From: Venturia oleaginea
Taxonomy: Eukaryota > Ascomycota > Dothideomycetes > Venturiales > Venturiaceae
Assembly: GCA_013176395.1 (NCBI GenBank)
Contig: JABMLP010000019.1
Location: forward strand, 248,001 to 312,000
Direction of reading: 5' to 3'
Length of the DNA stretch: 64,000 nt
Made by a program: the position numbers and the translations under genes
The notes under the pieces: generated by a model
What the model was told of the DNA's origin: nothing
Seen by the model: the letters and a program-made list of their open reading frames with translations, nothing else
Databases searched by the model: none
Shown: in pieces, positions 1 to 10,379 of the stretch
How the letters are laid out: every line of letters begins with the position of its first letter
Position numbering within the stretch: position 1 is the first letter of the stretch

Positions 1-1
1 A

Positions 2-253
2 CAGCGAGGTTTGAGCGGTGGTGAGGAGAGTAAAACAGAGAGTCCAATTTCTACATGGCCACCGATCCATGATTCGAAGACGGTCCCATTTCCAGCTTAC
101 GATCCCCCTGCTGAACCAACGGCACCTCGAGAAGATATTGAGGTGTCGCCGAACGATGATGAAACTTGTCGACAGCCCGCTCTTCCCACTTCACCTCAAT
201 CTGGCGAGCTCTTCTCGCCGCCCCAAGATGAAAACTCACGAAATCAACAGTGA
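2..253 (+). CDS. 3' end of a gene entering from the left; product not recognised
   Basis: The frame is open from the window edge to a TAA at 251-253 and gives about 83 residues rich in Pro, Ser, Glu and Asp, with no domain I recognise. The composition (repeated Pro/Ser/Asp runs) looks like the disordered C-terminal tail of a larger fungal protein rather than a small gene, because no ATG opens it. The call rests only on the open frame and its low-complexity character; a chance open frame is the main alternative. Confidence 0.4.
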   Translation, partial: QRGLSGGEESKTESPISTWPPIHDSKTVPFPAYDPPAEPTAPREDIEVSPNDDETCRQPALPTSPQSGELFSPPQDENSRNQQ

Positions 254-741
254 GCATGAGACACATGTTCTGGAGAGGAACAGAAGCCCTTTATTTCTTG
301 TATATACCGCTGGTGTTTTAGTGAAAGAGCGTGTTTGGGGTTTTCGTACGATGACGAAAGCATGGCATTTTTGGAGTATTTGGGAAGATGCATCATTCGC
401 AAGTAGATGCGAAGGCACTCGGATAAAAATCACTCGCAGTGCTGTCTTTAGGGCTATAGATACCTGCTCAATAACGTCTAATTGAGCCAGACTGCAAATC
501 ATTTTCGTGCCATCACGACGAAGTCGTCATTTCATTGTCCTTCTCCCAATTGTAGAAATGCCGCAGCTGAGCCACGTAATGCACAGCCACACAATACCCC
601 TCTGCCCCTCTGCCCCTCGGTTGTGCAAGCATTGCAAGCACTGTGATAGGCACTACCAACATCTGAATCTAGAAGGAACAGCGATGCCCCACTACGACGT
701 CACGCGTCTTCGTATGTATGACCAGGGAAGATGCGGGCACG
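254..741. other. Intergenic: upstream region of the DDR48-like gene
   Basis: No coding sequence is supported here. The downstream half holds three CCCCT boxes (listed separately) and leads into a TATA box at 742. The first part is probably the 3' UTR of the gene entering from the left. Confidence 0.5.
597..617 (+). promoter_or_regulatory. Three tandem CCCCT (STRE-like) boxes
   Basis: CCCCT occurs at 597-601, 605-609 and 613-617, an exact 8-bp spacing built from the unit CCCCTCTG. CCCCT/AGGGG is the stress response element bound by Msn2/4-type C2H2 factors in yeast, and it drives DDR48 there. The boxes lie about 125 bp upstream of a TATA box and about 290 bp upstream of the start codon of a DDR48-like gene. 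The motif matches are seen directly; function in this fungus is inferred. Confidence 0.55.
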
Positions 742-749
742 TATAAATA
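742..749 (+). promoter_or_regulatory. TATA box of the DDR48-like gene
   Basis: The sequence is a perfect TATAAATA, 152 bp upstream of the last base before the ATG at 901. With the predicted 5' UTR intron (818-867) removed, the 5' UTR would be about 75-80 nt. TATA boxes are typical of inducible stress genes. Confidence 0.6.
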
Positions 750-817
750 CTGCTCGTAGGGGAGACTGACCTGACGCCATCAACAATCCTCTTCTAACTT
801 CAACTTCTTGCAAACAA

Positions 818-867
818 GTATGTCCTATTCTATGTGGCTACTGAAGATACATCACTGACTTTCGCAG
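818..867 (+). other. Predicted 5' UTR intron of the DDR48-like gene
   Basis: The donor is GTATGT, the branch-like site CTGAC lies ten bases before the acceptor, and the acceptor is CGCAG. The intron is 50 nt long and ends 33 nt before the ATG at 901. Transcript evidence is not available. Confidence 0.5.
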
Positions 868-900
868 ACTCAATTAACCAAACCAACCAACCACACCGCC

Positions 901-1363
901 ATGGACTTCCTCAAGCAAGCACAAGAGGCCGCTGGCAAATACACCGGCGGTCAGGGACAGCAAGGCCAACAAGGTCAACAACAGACCTCCCACCAATCCA
1001 TGTCCAACCATGGCCAAGGCCAGCAATCCAGCAGCTCTGGCAGCGGAGGATTCCTCGGCGGCATAACCGACAAGTTCAACACTGCCGCCGGTGGAGGACG
1101 TGAGAGCGAGAAGAACGAGGATATGCTTGACAAGTAAGAGACCCGTCCCTCGAACATCTGGCGGTTTCAACATTGTACTGACGCGTTGCTACAGAGGTGT
1201 CGACTTTGTCCAAGAGAAGTTCCTCGGACAGGGACCACAGGACAATGAGAGTGCTATCGAGCAGGCAAAGGATGAGAAGATCTCTGATTTCATTCGGTCA
1301 CAGTACAAGTCGACCACTGGCAGCGATATCCCTATCAAGGACAAGGAGACACGATTTGGATAG
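901..1363 (+). CDS. Small Gln/Gly-rich stress-type protein (fungal DDR48-like annotation)
   Basis: Two exons (901-1133, 1195-1363) give 133 aa. The intron 1134-1194 has GTAAGA/CTACAG borders. The protein begins MDFLKQAQEAAGKY, has a Gly/Gln/Ser-rich low-complexity middle (residues about 17-60), then a conserved C-terminal block with VDFVQEKFLGQG, ESAIEQAKDEKISDFI and a final PIKDKE motif. This architecture is widespread in filamentous ascomycetes, where it is often labelled 'DNA damage-responsive protein 48-like'; the biochemical role is not established. The promoter carries a TATA box and three CCCCT boxes, consistent with stress induction. I am confident in the gene model and less so in the functional label. 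Confidence 0.85.
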
Positions 1364-2155
1364 AGAGGGCAGGCAGTGATGGCATGCTAGTCTCAGTTGC
1401 GGAGCTGAACGGGGATAGCGTGGCATGGCATGACCTATGAATGGCTGGCTATTATACCTATTATGATTCATGAGTAAATCGAGAATGTTTACGACTCTAC
1501 GACTTAGGTCGATACAAATTGACCTTCCACCTTTTCCCAAGGTTTTGATTCTTTGACAGGTCTTCCATCGATGCTACCCAGATCTCGATCGACACCGCCC
1601 GGCTGACAGAGCTCGGCTTCATAGTCTAGGACCCGACTACTTATATAGGCTTGGGTTGCACGAGTGACGTGGCATGACACCGTCGGTTTCCTTGTGATTC
1701 CCGTTGGCACCTCCAATGGTAAAGGCTTATAGCCATTTGAGTGGTTGAGCGGGGAACACAACATACACTTGATGCCAAAGCCATCTCGTTTCGTTACACC
1801 AAAGAACCGGACCTACGTCTTGAAACCGAGTCCCTCAGGTCATGATCGATAGCCATTCTGTTCTAAACATATTCCAAGATGATGTGTCAGACGCACAATA
1901 CCGAAAAATCCCCGAGGAATATAAGGTCCTGAATACTTGGAACATGAAAGACTGCGATGAAGATGTGTTAAGGGTCACAACGGTAGTTAAGACTGGGGGC
2001 CTGAAAATGATCCAATATTGATCGCGATTTCGAGATGCCAAACTGATTCTTGGCTGTTTGGAAGGTATGTATCTGATCTGAGCGCCCGCTTCTCACGCTG
2101 TGCTATTTGGTATCAATCGCGCCGAATGAACGCCTTGTAGATGAATAGTCCTTGA
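1364..2155. other. Intergenic, convergent gene ends
   Basis: This is the tail-to-tail gap between the DDR48-like gene (+) and Notchless (-). Short open frames are present, but none has coding character or a recognisable domain. Confidence 0.5.
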
Positions 2156-4258
2156 TCAATTCGTCCATAGTCTCACAGCTCGGTCTTTCCCGCCACTGCC
2201 TACTTTCAGTCCGTCTAATTGTTAAAGTTAGCCGGTCGGCGTCCTTGTAATCAACGGTATCTAGTACTTACCAACGCTCCAGTCCACCGCATAAACCTCG
2301 TCAGCATGACCGGGTAAATCGTTTGCGATCTTGCCGGTTCTGACGTCCCAGGCCTTCAGGGTGGTATCTTTGCTAGAGCTGACTAGAAGTCGAGAGTCTA
2401 AAGACGAGATTTGTTAGGAACAACACAGCGATCTCCATATTATGACCATGGTCGTCGGGTCTATCAATTCATGTCCGCTGAGCATTGGTTGTCTCCATGT
2501 AAGACTCTCGACTTAAGATCGACATCGACAAAGGTCCAGGGAGATATTTTCCAAAATTGCTCTGGGTTTTCTCGATATCGATCTCGTACAAGAAATGCCG
2601 AAGATAGCAGTAGCGGCCATGAGTTAAAAGAGTTCTACTGCACAGGGGAAAGTGGGGATAGTTACCGGCAGAAAATGCACATTGGTATACTGGGGCGACA
2701 TGCCCTCTGAAGGTCAAGATGAACTTCCCATCACTTGCGTTCCAAAGCTTCACACTGTTGTCAAACGAGCAGGATGCGATGTAGAGACCGTCAGGGCTGG
2801 TTTCAGCATGTTAGCCAGTAGACAGGTCACTCCCCGCTGTGCAGAATCCGCTTACCTAAATGTAACGAAGTTGACTTGCTTCTGGTGGCCTATGATACAG
2901 AGATTGTGTGAGCTGAGTGATTTTGTGAAGCTAGAGGAGTGCCATACCTAATAACTTCGCGACGGGTTTCGTAGGCGAAGGGCCAAATGGATCCCATAGC
3001 ATTAGCACGTTGTCATCACTGGCGCTAACGAGATGCTCTGTAAGCTTTCCGTTCAACGTCGCGGCTTTTTCAAACCGCTCTTTTGCCGTAGCAACACGGG
3101 CTTCTTCCGTTGATGGTTTCTTGCCTTTGTGATCGAAGTATCCCGTCCTCAAAGCAAAGTCTGTTGAAAGTGCCAAGCTATTGACCCAATGTCCATGGCT
3201 ACTCAAGGTGTGGATCAAAGTGCCCTTTTTGCCGTCCCAAATTTTGATGCTACCCGTGGTTAGAATTGATACTCTGTCATACTTGGTGTATCATAGCTTA
3301 CGTCTTATCCTGGCTCGACGTGTATATGTTGTCAGTTCCGCCCCACCTGACACAACTCACCGATGCCTTATGTCCACTGAGTACTATGTCTGCAGTCCTG
3401 CTGATGACATCCCATATTCGGACTGTGGCATCTTTACTAGCAGATGCAAGACGAGGACGGCCGGTTTCTTGGAGATGATACGGCTCCCAGCATAGTGCGC
3501 GCACGAAAGCAGTGTGGCCTTTCATCGCTCCACCCAACGGCTTTCCATCGCTGCCGCCAAAGACCCTGACTGTGCGGTCATTACTGCCCGTAGCAATCAT
3601 GGAACCACATGGAGACCAGCAGACGCATAGGACCCAACTGGTATGACCACTCAGCGTGTGTTTAGGTGTATTTGTGTCTGTATCCCATATGCGCGCAGTC
3701 GAGTCACCAGAACCTGTCACGAATAGCGAAGACGTCGCGGGAGAGAATTGAGCCGTCAGGATTGGCTCTCCATGTCCATTGATACTTGAAGCACACCTAG
3801 ACACAGCTTTGACCCGGAACACAGCCTGTGGCGAGTATGAGAGTACCAATTCTTCTTCAGTACTTATGATTCCAGGTTTGACGAGCCCCGAATAGATGTC
3901 CCCATTCTCTGCCAGTGCCTGCTCTTGTTCCTCTGGTGTGCCTTTCTTCCGCTCATGAAAGAATCTATAAGGTATCCGATCTTGCGCTTCAGTATTTCCT
4001 TGCAACGAATTCAAGAGAAGCTCTAGGTTCTTGACTGAGGCCTGAGATAGAGGAACTGATATGGAGGGACCAGTGGGTTCGCCAGTAGCCCTATCGACGA
4101 AGTTTACGCGTACACTGCCTTCTGGGATGATTTCCGGGGCTGCCTGAAGCGAAGACTTTTCTAGAGCTTCGCGCTTTTGACGTTTCGAAGGGGGAGGAAG
4201 TACCTGTCTACGTTAGGATGAGATTTTCTTGTACGGCGCAAGGATTTACCGTCGCCAT
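2156..4258 (-). CDS. RSA4: Notchless / Rsa4 WD40 ribosome assembly factor
   Basis: Seven exons (4258-4250, 4203-3302, 3249-2948, 2889-2856, 2796-2666, 2397-2272, 2214-2156) sum to 1563 nt and 520 aa, close to yeast Rsa4 (about 515). The 9-nt first exon encodes only MAT. Exon 2 opens with a PPPSKRQK basic stretch and the NLE domain (a ubiquitin-like fold that binds the MIDAS domain of the AAA ATPase Rea1/midasin), then eight WD40 repeats with GH..WD signatures run to the end (final repeat GGKDRAVRLW). In the family this protein acts in the nucleolus and nucleoplasm in removal of assembly factors from pre-60S particles. It is divergent with MSH4 (239 bp between start codons). Intron 5 is much longer (268 nt) than the others and carries a hairpin over its acceptor (see findings). 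Confidence 0.95.
2387..2514 (-). repeat. 13-bp perfect inverted repeat across the 3' splice site of RSA4 intron 5
   Basis: AAGTCGAGAGTCT at 2387-2399 is exactly complementary to AGACTCTCGACTT at 2502-2514. In the minus-strand transcript the acceptor AG (2399-2398) and the first 11 exon bases lie in one arm, and the other arm lies in the intron about 100 nt upstream. Confidence 0.7.
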
Positions 4259-4497
4259 GGCTTGAAGAAATGAAAGTTGATTTGCTTAGAGGCGTCTGCT
4301 TGCGGTCACAACAAGAATCGCGACAGACAATGAGCTGGAGGGACCAAAAGAAAAAGTGTGTTATCGATAACGATAGCTTCACGATTCAGGGTGCTGTCAA
4401 CACTCTATTCCATTTCACTGGAAAAGATAGACTGCACTGGTGAATAGCCAGTTTATTTTCCGCCGCCACAGCGCGGCCAACTCGTCAATTACCGACA
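4259..4497. promoter_or_regulatory. Shared divergent promoter of RSA4 and MSH4
   Basis: Only 239 bp separate the two start codons. The interval contains the palindrome TTATCGATAA (within 4360-4373) and a GC-rich CCGCCGCCA stretch near 4460, close to the MSH4 start. That stretch loosely resembles yeast meiotic URS1 sites but does not match the consensus. No TATA box is evident. Confidence 0.5.
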
Positions 4498-7266
4498 ATG
4501 GCCCCTCCCAGCCGCTCAGCGTCGACTTCGTACGCGTCGGCCAGCGGTTCGTATCCTTTCATCTCGTATAATGACAACACAACCACCGCGTCACGTCCGC
4601 GCACCGGCCGAAGAAGCGCAGGAAGGCCTTCGACAGCTCGTCCCAGGACTGGCGTCTCTACCATAGCTCTACAAAATCAAGAGCTTGTCTGTGCAGTTAC
4701 CGAGTCTCGAGGAATTTCCCCCACCGTTGGCCTTGCATTCATCAATCTCGACACGGGTGAGGTCGCGTTGAGCCAGATCAGTGACAGCCAGACATACGTT
4801 CGCACCATTCACAAGATCACAGTGTACGCACCATCTCAAATCATCATTCCTTCCACTGCTGCCAATCCACCATCAAAGCTCTTCTCCATCATCGAAGAGC
4901 ATATTGAGCAAATCAATGCGAACCTGGTATGCGTTGACCGCCGGTACTATGCTGAAACTACCGGAATCGAATCCATACACCAACTAGCGTTCGCCGAAGA
5001 CGTCGAAGCGATAAACATCTCCATCGGTGGCAACTTCTACGCCGTATGCTGCTTTGCTGCCGCTGTCAAGTATATTGAATTTCAGATGGGCAAGACATTC
5101 CAATTTCATTCTCTTCGCGTCAAATACGAGCCTCCAGAATCTTCGATGATGATCGACGTTTCCACCATCTGTTCACTTGAGCTCATTCAAAATCTGCAAA
5201 ATCCAAAGTCAAGACACTGCTTGTATGGCCTTCTCAACGAGACGTTTACCCCAATGGGCGGTCGAATGCTCAGAAGCAATATTCTGCAGCCTTCGACCAG
5301 TCCAGACACGATATTGAAACGTTACGACTCGGTTGAAGAATTGACTGTCAATGAAGACATGTTCTTCGCCGTGAGACAAGGCTGGTCGATCAAACACAAT
5401 CGCTTCTATATCATGCTAATACACTATAGCTCTGAAGCCGTTCCTTGATGTCGAGAAACTCCTCAGCTCGGTTTGCAGTGTCGAGTCGTCGTTCGCATCC
5501 TCTGTTATGCTAACATGTTCCTAGCTCATCCTGATTCCCACCAAATCTCCCATCGCTTTCATGGAGCAGTCTGTGAACCAGATCATTGCGCTGAAGCAGT
5601 TTCTAGTTTCTCTCAAACCGACCCACGAAGCTCTGGCAAGCGCACGAACAATGTTGATGGCTGGCATCCGCGAGGTGGGCGTTTGCCATGCATGTTGAGA
5701 AAATCTGCTTAGACTGTGAACAGAATTGCTCACCTGAAAACACGGATCCCATCTTCGAACTCATCAATGAGGTCATCAATGAGGATACCCAATTTGCCAA
5801 GGGTCCTCTTGAATTGAGAAATCAACGAATCTACGCAGTCAAGGTGAGCGGTATGACTCTGCGTGTCACGCTGGTCTGACGAGTATACACAGTCCAGTGC
5901 TCATGGACTACTTGATGTCGCTCGACAAACGTACAAGGAGTCTGTTGAGGATGCCTATCGAATGGTTGAAGAGCTCGGTACAACTCACAATCTCCCGCTA
6001 GAGTTGAAATTCGAGCAAGCTCGACAGTTCTACATGAGAGTCCCTGCTCAGGAATTAAAAGATCGCCCACTTCCATATGAATTCGTCCACTGCTTCAAGA
6101 AGAAGAACACCGTCGAATGCCAGACTCTCGGACTCGTCAAGCTGAACCAAAAAATCGCCGACTGCCACATCGAGGTCCTCGAAATGAGCAACAACGTGGT
6201 ACAGAAGCTGACTGAGGAGATTCGGACGCGAATGTATGCTCTTTTCAAGGCTTGTGAGAGTATCGCTTTGCTCGACATGCTTGCATCGTTCGCCCACATC
6301 GCCACAACTCAAGGGTATGTGCGACCACAGCTCACCGACACGTTGGCTATTCAGGCCGGCCGCCACGCGTTGAGAGAGAAATTTCACAACCAGAAATATA
6401 TTCCCAACGATGTCTACGCGACACAGCAAGCTCGATTCCAGATCATCACTGGTTGCAATATGTCTGGCAAGTCCACCTACATCCGAAGCATCGCTCTCAT
6501 GACAGTAATGGCACAGATCGGTTCCTTCGTTCCAGCCAGCTATGCCTCCCTCTCTATCATGGGCCAGCTTTTCGCCAGAGTCAACATGGATGATTCTATC
6601 GAAGCAAACGTCAGTACTTTCGCCTCCGAGATGCGAGAGACAGCATTCATCCTCCGCAACATCGATCGTCGCTCCATGGCTATCATCGACGAACTAGGCA
6701 GAGGTACCAGCACAAGAGATGGCCTCGCCATCGCCCTGGCAATCGCAGAAGCTCTTGTCGAAAGCCGCGCCCTCGTCTGGTTCGCCACTCATTTCCGCGA
6801 TCTCGCAACTATCATGGCCGAGCGCAATGGTGTCATCAACCTCCATCTCGCAGTCGACACCGGCACCGCCGCCTCCGAAGACCCAAACAGCATGACCATG
6901 CTCTACAAGATCACAGAAGGCGCAGTACAAGAAAAACACTACGGTCTCAAACTTGCCCGTGTGCTCCCTCTACCTTCCAAAGTCCTTGAAATAGCCGAAG
7001 AAGTGGCGGCGAAGTTAGAAAGTCATGTTGCTAAACGCAAGAAGACGAGTGCACTCGTTATCAAGGAGAGGAAGCGAAAATTGATTTTACATTTGAAGGA
7101 GCATTTGACGCAGGCGAAGAATGGGGTTATGGAGGGAGAGGTTCTTGCCAACTGGTTGAAGGAGTTGCAGAAAGAATTTGTGATTAGGATGACTGCCATT
7201 GATGCTGAGGCTGCGGAAGTGACTGAGTCGATGGAGGAAGATAGGGAGACTGTTGTTGATCAGTGA
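4498..7266 (+). CDS. MSH4: MutS homolog 4, meiotic crossover protein
   Basis: Five exons (4498-5380, 5430-5470, 5525-5674, 5724-5843, 5893-7266) sum to 2568 nt and 855 aa, similar to yeast Msh4 (about 880). The protein lacks the N-terminal mismatch-binding domain of Msh2/3/6 types, has MutS connector and lever segments, and ends in the ATPase: Walker A GCNMSGKST (about 585-593, with Cys where Pro is usual), Walker B IIDELGRGTST (about 662-672) and a FATHFRDL segment. In the family, Msh4 pairs with Msh5 to stabilise recombination intermediates. Intron 1 is awkward: keeping the residues VRQALK, which align without gaps to animal MSH4, needs a GC-AG intron (5381-5429), whereas a GT donor at 5371 with acceptor after GAAG at 5437 drops six residues. 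Confidence 0.93.
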
Positions 7267-7639
7267 AGGGAGAAGAATCTACCTCCTAGGAGTGCATAGC
7301 GGAAGGCACGGTCTTGTGAAGAAGCGTTTGTTTCGCGTCAAATAGATGGTTGTAATATCGGGGTTCTTACTTTACGCTTTTGCGTTGTCAAGCGCTTCTT
7401 GAGTTCATTTCTGCCACAATGTAACTACATGGCTTCAAAACAAAGCTCTCAGGTCGATGCGGATGGCGGTATATTCCTAACAACTGTACTCTCCAATGAC
7501 AAGAAATTTGTTAATGTCCACATGCCGTTGAATGATCTCAAACATCATCGACAGTAGCTCTGAGATTCCCGGCAAATGGTTTCTTCCGTGGCAACCTCCT
7601 CAATTGTTCTCCATTCTCAAGATCAGACATTACACCCTC
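7267..7639. other. Convergent 3' UTR interval between MSH4 and TrpRS
   Basis: This is 373 bp between two convergent stop codons. It holds no coding signal and probably contains both 3' UTRs. Confidence 0.6.
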
Positions 7640-9055
7640 TCACGGCTGTGTTATAGACATGCCACCCTTCGGTCTCAACTCCAGCTCTTTCCGCGTGTCC
7701 TCAGTCTTCCCGGCATCCGCCTTCTTCTCCTTTGATTTCTTCTCCTTTTTGCCTTTCTTGCCCTTCCCTTCCTTAGGCTCATCCTCCTCCTTTTCTTCGG
7801 CCATCGGCTCAACCTTAATCGGATTCGGATTCCCCTTCCACTCCAACTTCCGTGGCATCGTGTACTCCTTCAACACCTCATCCGTAATCTTTGCCCTCGC
7901 CTCCTGAAACTCTTTTACGTAGGCCTGCATCAACTCAATGCACAGTTTCTTCAAATCACCCGTTAACAATTTCCCACTCCTGTAATCATCGTATATCTCT
8001 TTCAATTTGTTGTCGTCTTCGTAAAAATAGGTTAGGTATTGGTAGGCCACATCGATGTCCGGGTTCCCTCCTAGCTCGCGGTGGAGTTCTAGAGTATCTT
8101 GTCCGCCTGAGAAGGCATGTTGGTTTATCTTCTTCTTGATTTGGTTGGGTGTGTCGGACATGAAGATTGCGGAATTGGGGTTGCTGGCACTCATTTTGCC
8201 GCCGGCGCCTTGTAACGCTGTGAGAAATTTCGAGTGTATGAGGGCGGGTTTGGGGCCTGGGAAACGCATGCGGTGGCAGTTGTCGCGTACGAGGCGGAAG
8301 TAGGGATCTTGGTCGATGGCGCAGGGGATCAGACATGGGAATCTGGCGGTCTTTTTGGAGCGGAGGTCGGAGGTTGGATCGTCGCCCCAAAGTTCGGGGT
8401 AAGAGTTTGCGAATGCGGCTACGCATTGGAGGGCTGGGAAGGAAATGCGGCCAATGTTTGTGGATTCGTCGAAGCCAAAGGCGCCTCGTGTTTGGTTGAA
8501 GGTTACGTACTTTTGGAACTCTATCATATTGAGGTATAGGTGTCCGCCCATGTATTTCGTGTCCTGGTAGATGAATGTCTTCTTTTTGTCGAAGCCCATG
8601 GAGATGATGTCCTTTGCATTGTCCCGTGCGAATTGCATCGTCTCCTCCAGAGTGAGGTTCTCCTTGAAAAGGAATTTCTCGTCGTCCGTCAACATGATGA
8701 CCAGTGGGCAGTCAAGGGTATCCTGTAGCCATTTTGTGAACTCAAAAGGGATGGTATGTCCAATATGCATGGAGTCTGAACTTGGACCGCGGCCAGTGTA
8801 AAGAAAGAATGGTTCTCCTCTCTCATACTTATTCAGGATGAGATCAAAATCTCGGTGGCTGAAGAACAGCCCTCTCCGGAGCCAGCGGTGAGGCTTCTTG
8901 CCTGTGAGTCTCTCGAAACGTTCGAGCAGCTCTCTGTCTAGCAATTTCGTGTTCCACTGTTTCGAGATCGCAACATAGTCAAACTCCTTCTCTTTCCCCT
9001 CAGCATCCGTGCCGGCAGAAACATTCCATGGGTCCAGATGCTGTTCGGTCGCCAT
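7640..9055 (-). CDS. WRS1: Cytosolic tryptophanyl-tRNA synthetase
   Basis: A single-exon frame of 471 aa codes for a class I aminoacyl-tRNA synthetase that charges tRNA-Trp with tryptophan in the cytosol. The eukaryotic/archaeal TrpRS signatures are visible: YTGRGPSSDSMHIGH (HIGH at about 96-99) and the KMSAS loop in GGKMSASNP (about 285-289), with the AIDQDPYFRLVRD segment between them. After the anticodon-binding region the last 60 or so residues are a highly charged Lys/Glu tail (KKGKKEKKSKEKK), longer than in the 432-residue yeast enzyme. There is no mitochondrial presequence; the N-terminus is acidic/neutral. The start is the first ATG in frame, followed by MATEQHLDPW. Confidence 0.96.
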   Translation of the reverse strand: MATEQHLDPWNVSAGTDAEGKEKEFDYVAISKQWNTKLLDRELLERFERLTGKKPHRWLRRGLFFSHRDFDLILNKYERGEPFFLYTGRGPSSDSMHIGHTIPFEFTKWLQDTLDCPLVIMLTDDEKFLFKENLTLEETMQFARDNAKDIISMGFDKKKTFIYQDTKYMGGHLYLNMIEFQKYVTFNQTRGAFGFDESTNIGRISFPALQCVAAFANSYPELWGDDPTSDLRSKKTARFPCLIPCAIDQDPYFRLVRDNCHRMRFPGPKPALIHSKFLTALQGAGGKMSASNPNSAIFMSDTPNQIKKKINQHAFSGGQDTLELHRELGGNPDIDVAYQYLTYFYEDDNKLKEIYDDYRSGKLLTGDLKKLCIELMQAYVKEFQEARAKITDEVLKEYTMPRKLEWKGNPNPIKVEPMAEEKEEDEPKEGKGKKGKKEKKSKEKKADAGKTEDTRKELELRPKGGMSITQP

Positions 9056-10379
9056 GATGTTCTGCTGTTGTAGGGTGGTGAGATTTGCGCAGTGAAGCTG
9101 TAAATTGTAAACTTGACTCGAATCTCTGAGTCAATTGCGGGATGCGCGCACGTGACTCTAAACAGAGGCGGGGCATGAATCTATCGATAAATCCCTGGCA
9201 ATTTCCTTCTTAGAAAGAGGTAGAAGTTTTAAAATACTACTTATAATCTACTAGTACTAACCGTAGATTGATAACTATAAATTTTTAGTAATAGCCTATT
9301 AGAATAAGCTAGGGAACCCTCGAGTATCTAAGTCAAATGGATAGAAGCTGAAAGAGGCGCTTCGGGCCGTGCCTTTCTAACTGCTTTTGACCAGGCTGAG
9401 AATACACAAAGGCTCGTTTGAGATAACATCGCTGACTTTCTCATAGTCAATAACAAGACGACAGCTTATCCAACGATTTTTTTTAGAAGAGTTCCCTCGC
9501 AATGATTATGTTCCTAACTGGTCCATCCAATCCAGTCCCAAGATGGCGGTCCTCAAAGGCTAGATCAAACGATCACATTAGGACAAGGTTCAGACCCGTT
9601 GAAAAAGTTTCGATATCGCGAGTATGTGATTCTGAATTTGAAGGTCTTGGAGTATCATATGCCAGATTCGTAATTACGATACAAATTACCTCGCAACGAT
9701 TAAAATAACTACATGTCTTACAACTTCTTGTTTTCGACCAATTTGAATCGTACACCGAAGTCAATATTAGAGCAAAGGAGACGAAGACAGGGTCGTCAAA
9801 TCACATGGAATCGAGATATTTATCTGTATTTAATTGTTATATTCCTATCAAACAACAGCATACTAACTAAAAGCCTCGTTTTCATCGTGGCGTTCCCCGA
9901 GGCTTTGTAGGATATCATCGTCAATTCTAATCAATTTGCGTTCCCAATCTCATGAAATAGCCTCGTGTACCCATTGCTGAAGCAACTCCTGTGCTCCATC
10001 ATAGCCCGTGAGTTCGTAAGTGGAAAGTCAAATCATCCTGTCCCATCCCAAGCGCCATGAGTAAAAGAAGACGATCTGGCCAAACGAGCCATCAAAAAGA
10101 TGTAAGAGGCGACGTCCGTTGACGTCGCATGTCGAGGTCGAGGTCGAGGTCGAGGTCGAGAAGCGCTTCATGTTTGAAAGAATACCATTCCCTCGGTCGA
10201 GTCATGGCCTGAGACCTGTGTCGTGGTGCAAAACAGCGTCCACCTGGGGATTGGTAATGAAGAAGAATGAAATGCAAAGTACATTAGTGCCTCCCGATGC
10301 CCAATGCCAAACGCCAAATGCTGGTTAATGTGCCGAGAAGGAGGGAAGGAAACATTGTTTATAGTGGTATGAAAAGTGT
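9056..10379. other. Gene-free AT-rich interval between TrpRS and ATG1
   Basis: No coding sequence is supported. Roughly 9190-9320 and 9640-9930 are AT-rich with many TA steps, which could be repeat-induced point mutation relics or simply spacer. A (GTCGAG)5 microsatellite sits at 10131-10160 in what is probably the ATG1 3' flank. Confidence 0.5.
10131..10160 (+). repeat. (GTCGAG)5 hexanucleotide microsatellite
   Basis: Five perfect copies of GTCGAG lie 220 bp past the ATG1 stop codon. Confidence 0.9.

Noticed and set aside
4455..4475. URS1-like meiotic element upstream of MSH4
   Set aside because: The CCGCCGCCA stretch lacks the TAGCCGCCGA consensus; GC-rich words of this kind are common before fungal start codons.
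9190..9320. RIP-mutated transposon
   Set aside because: The patch is TA-rich, but no transposon sequence or repeat copy can be recognised in it.
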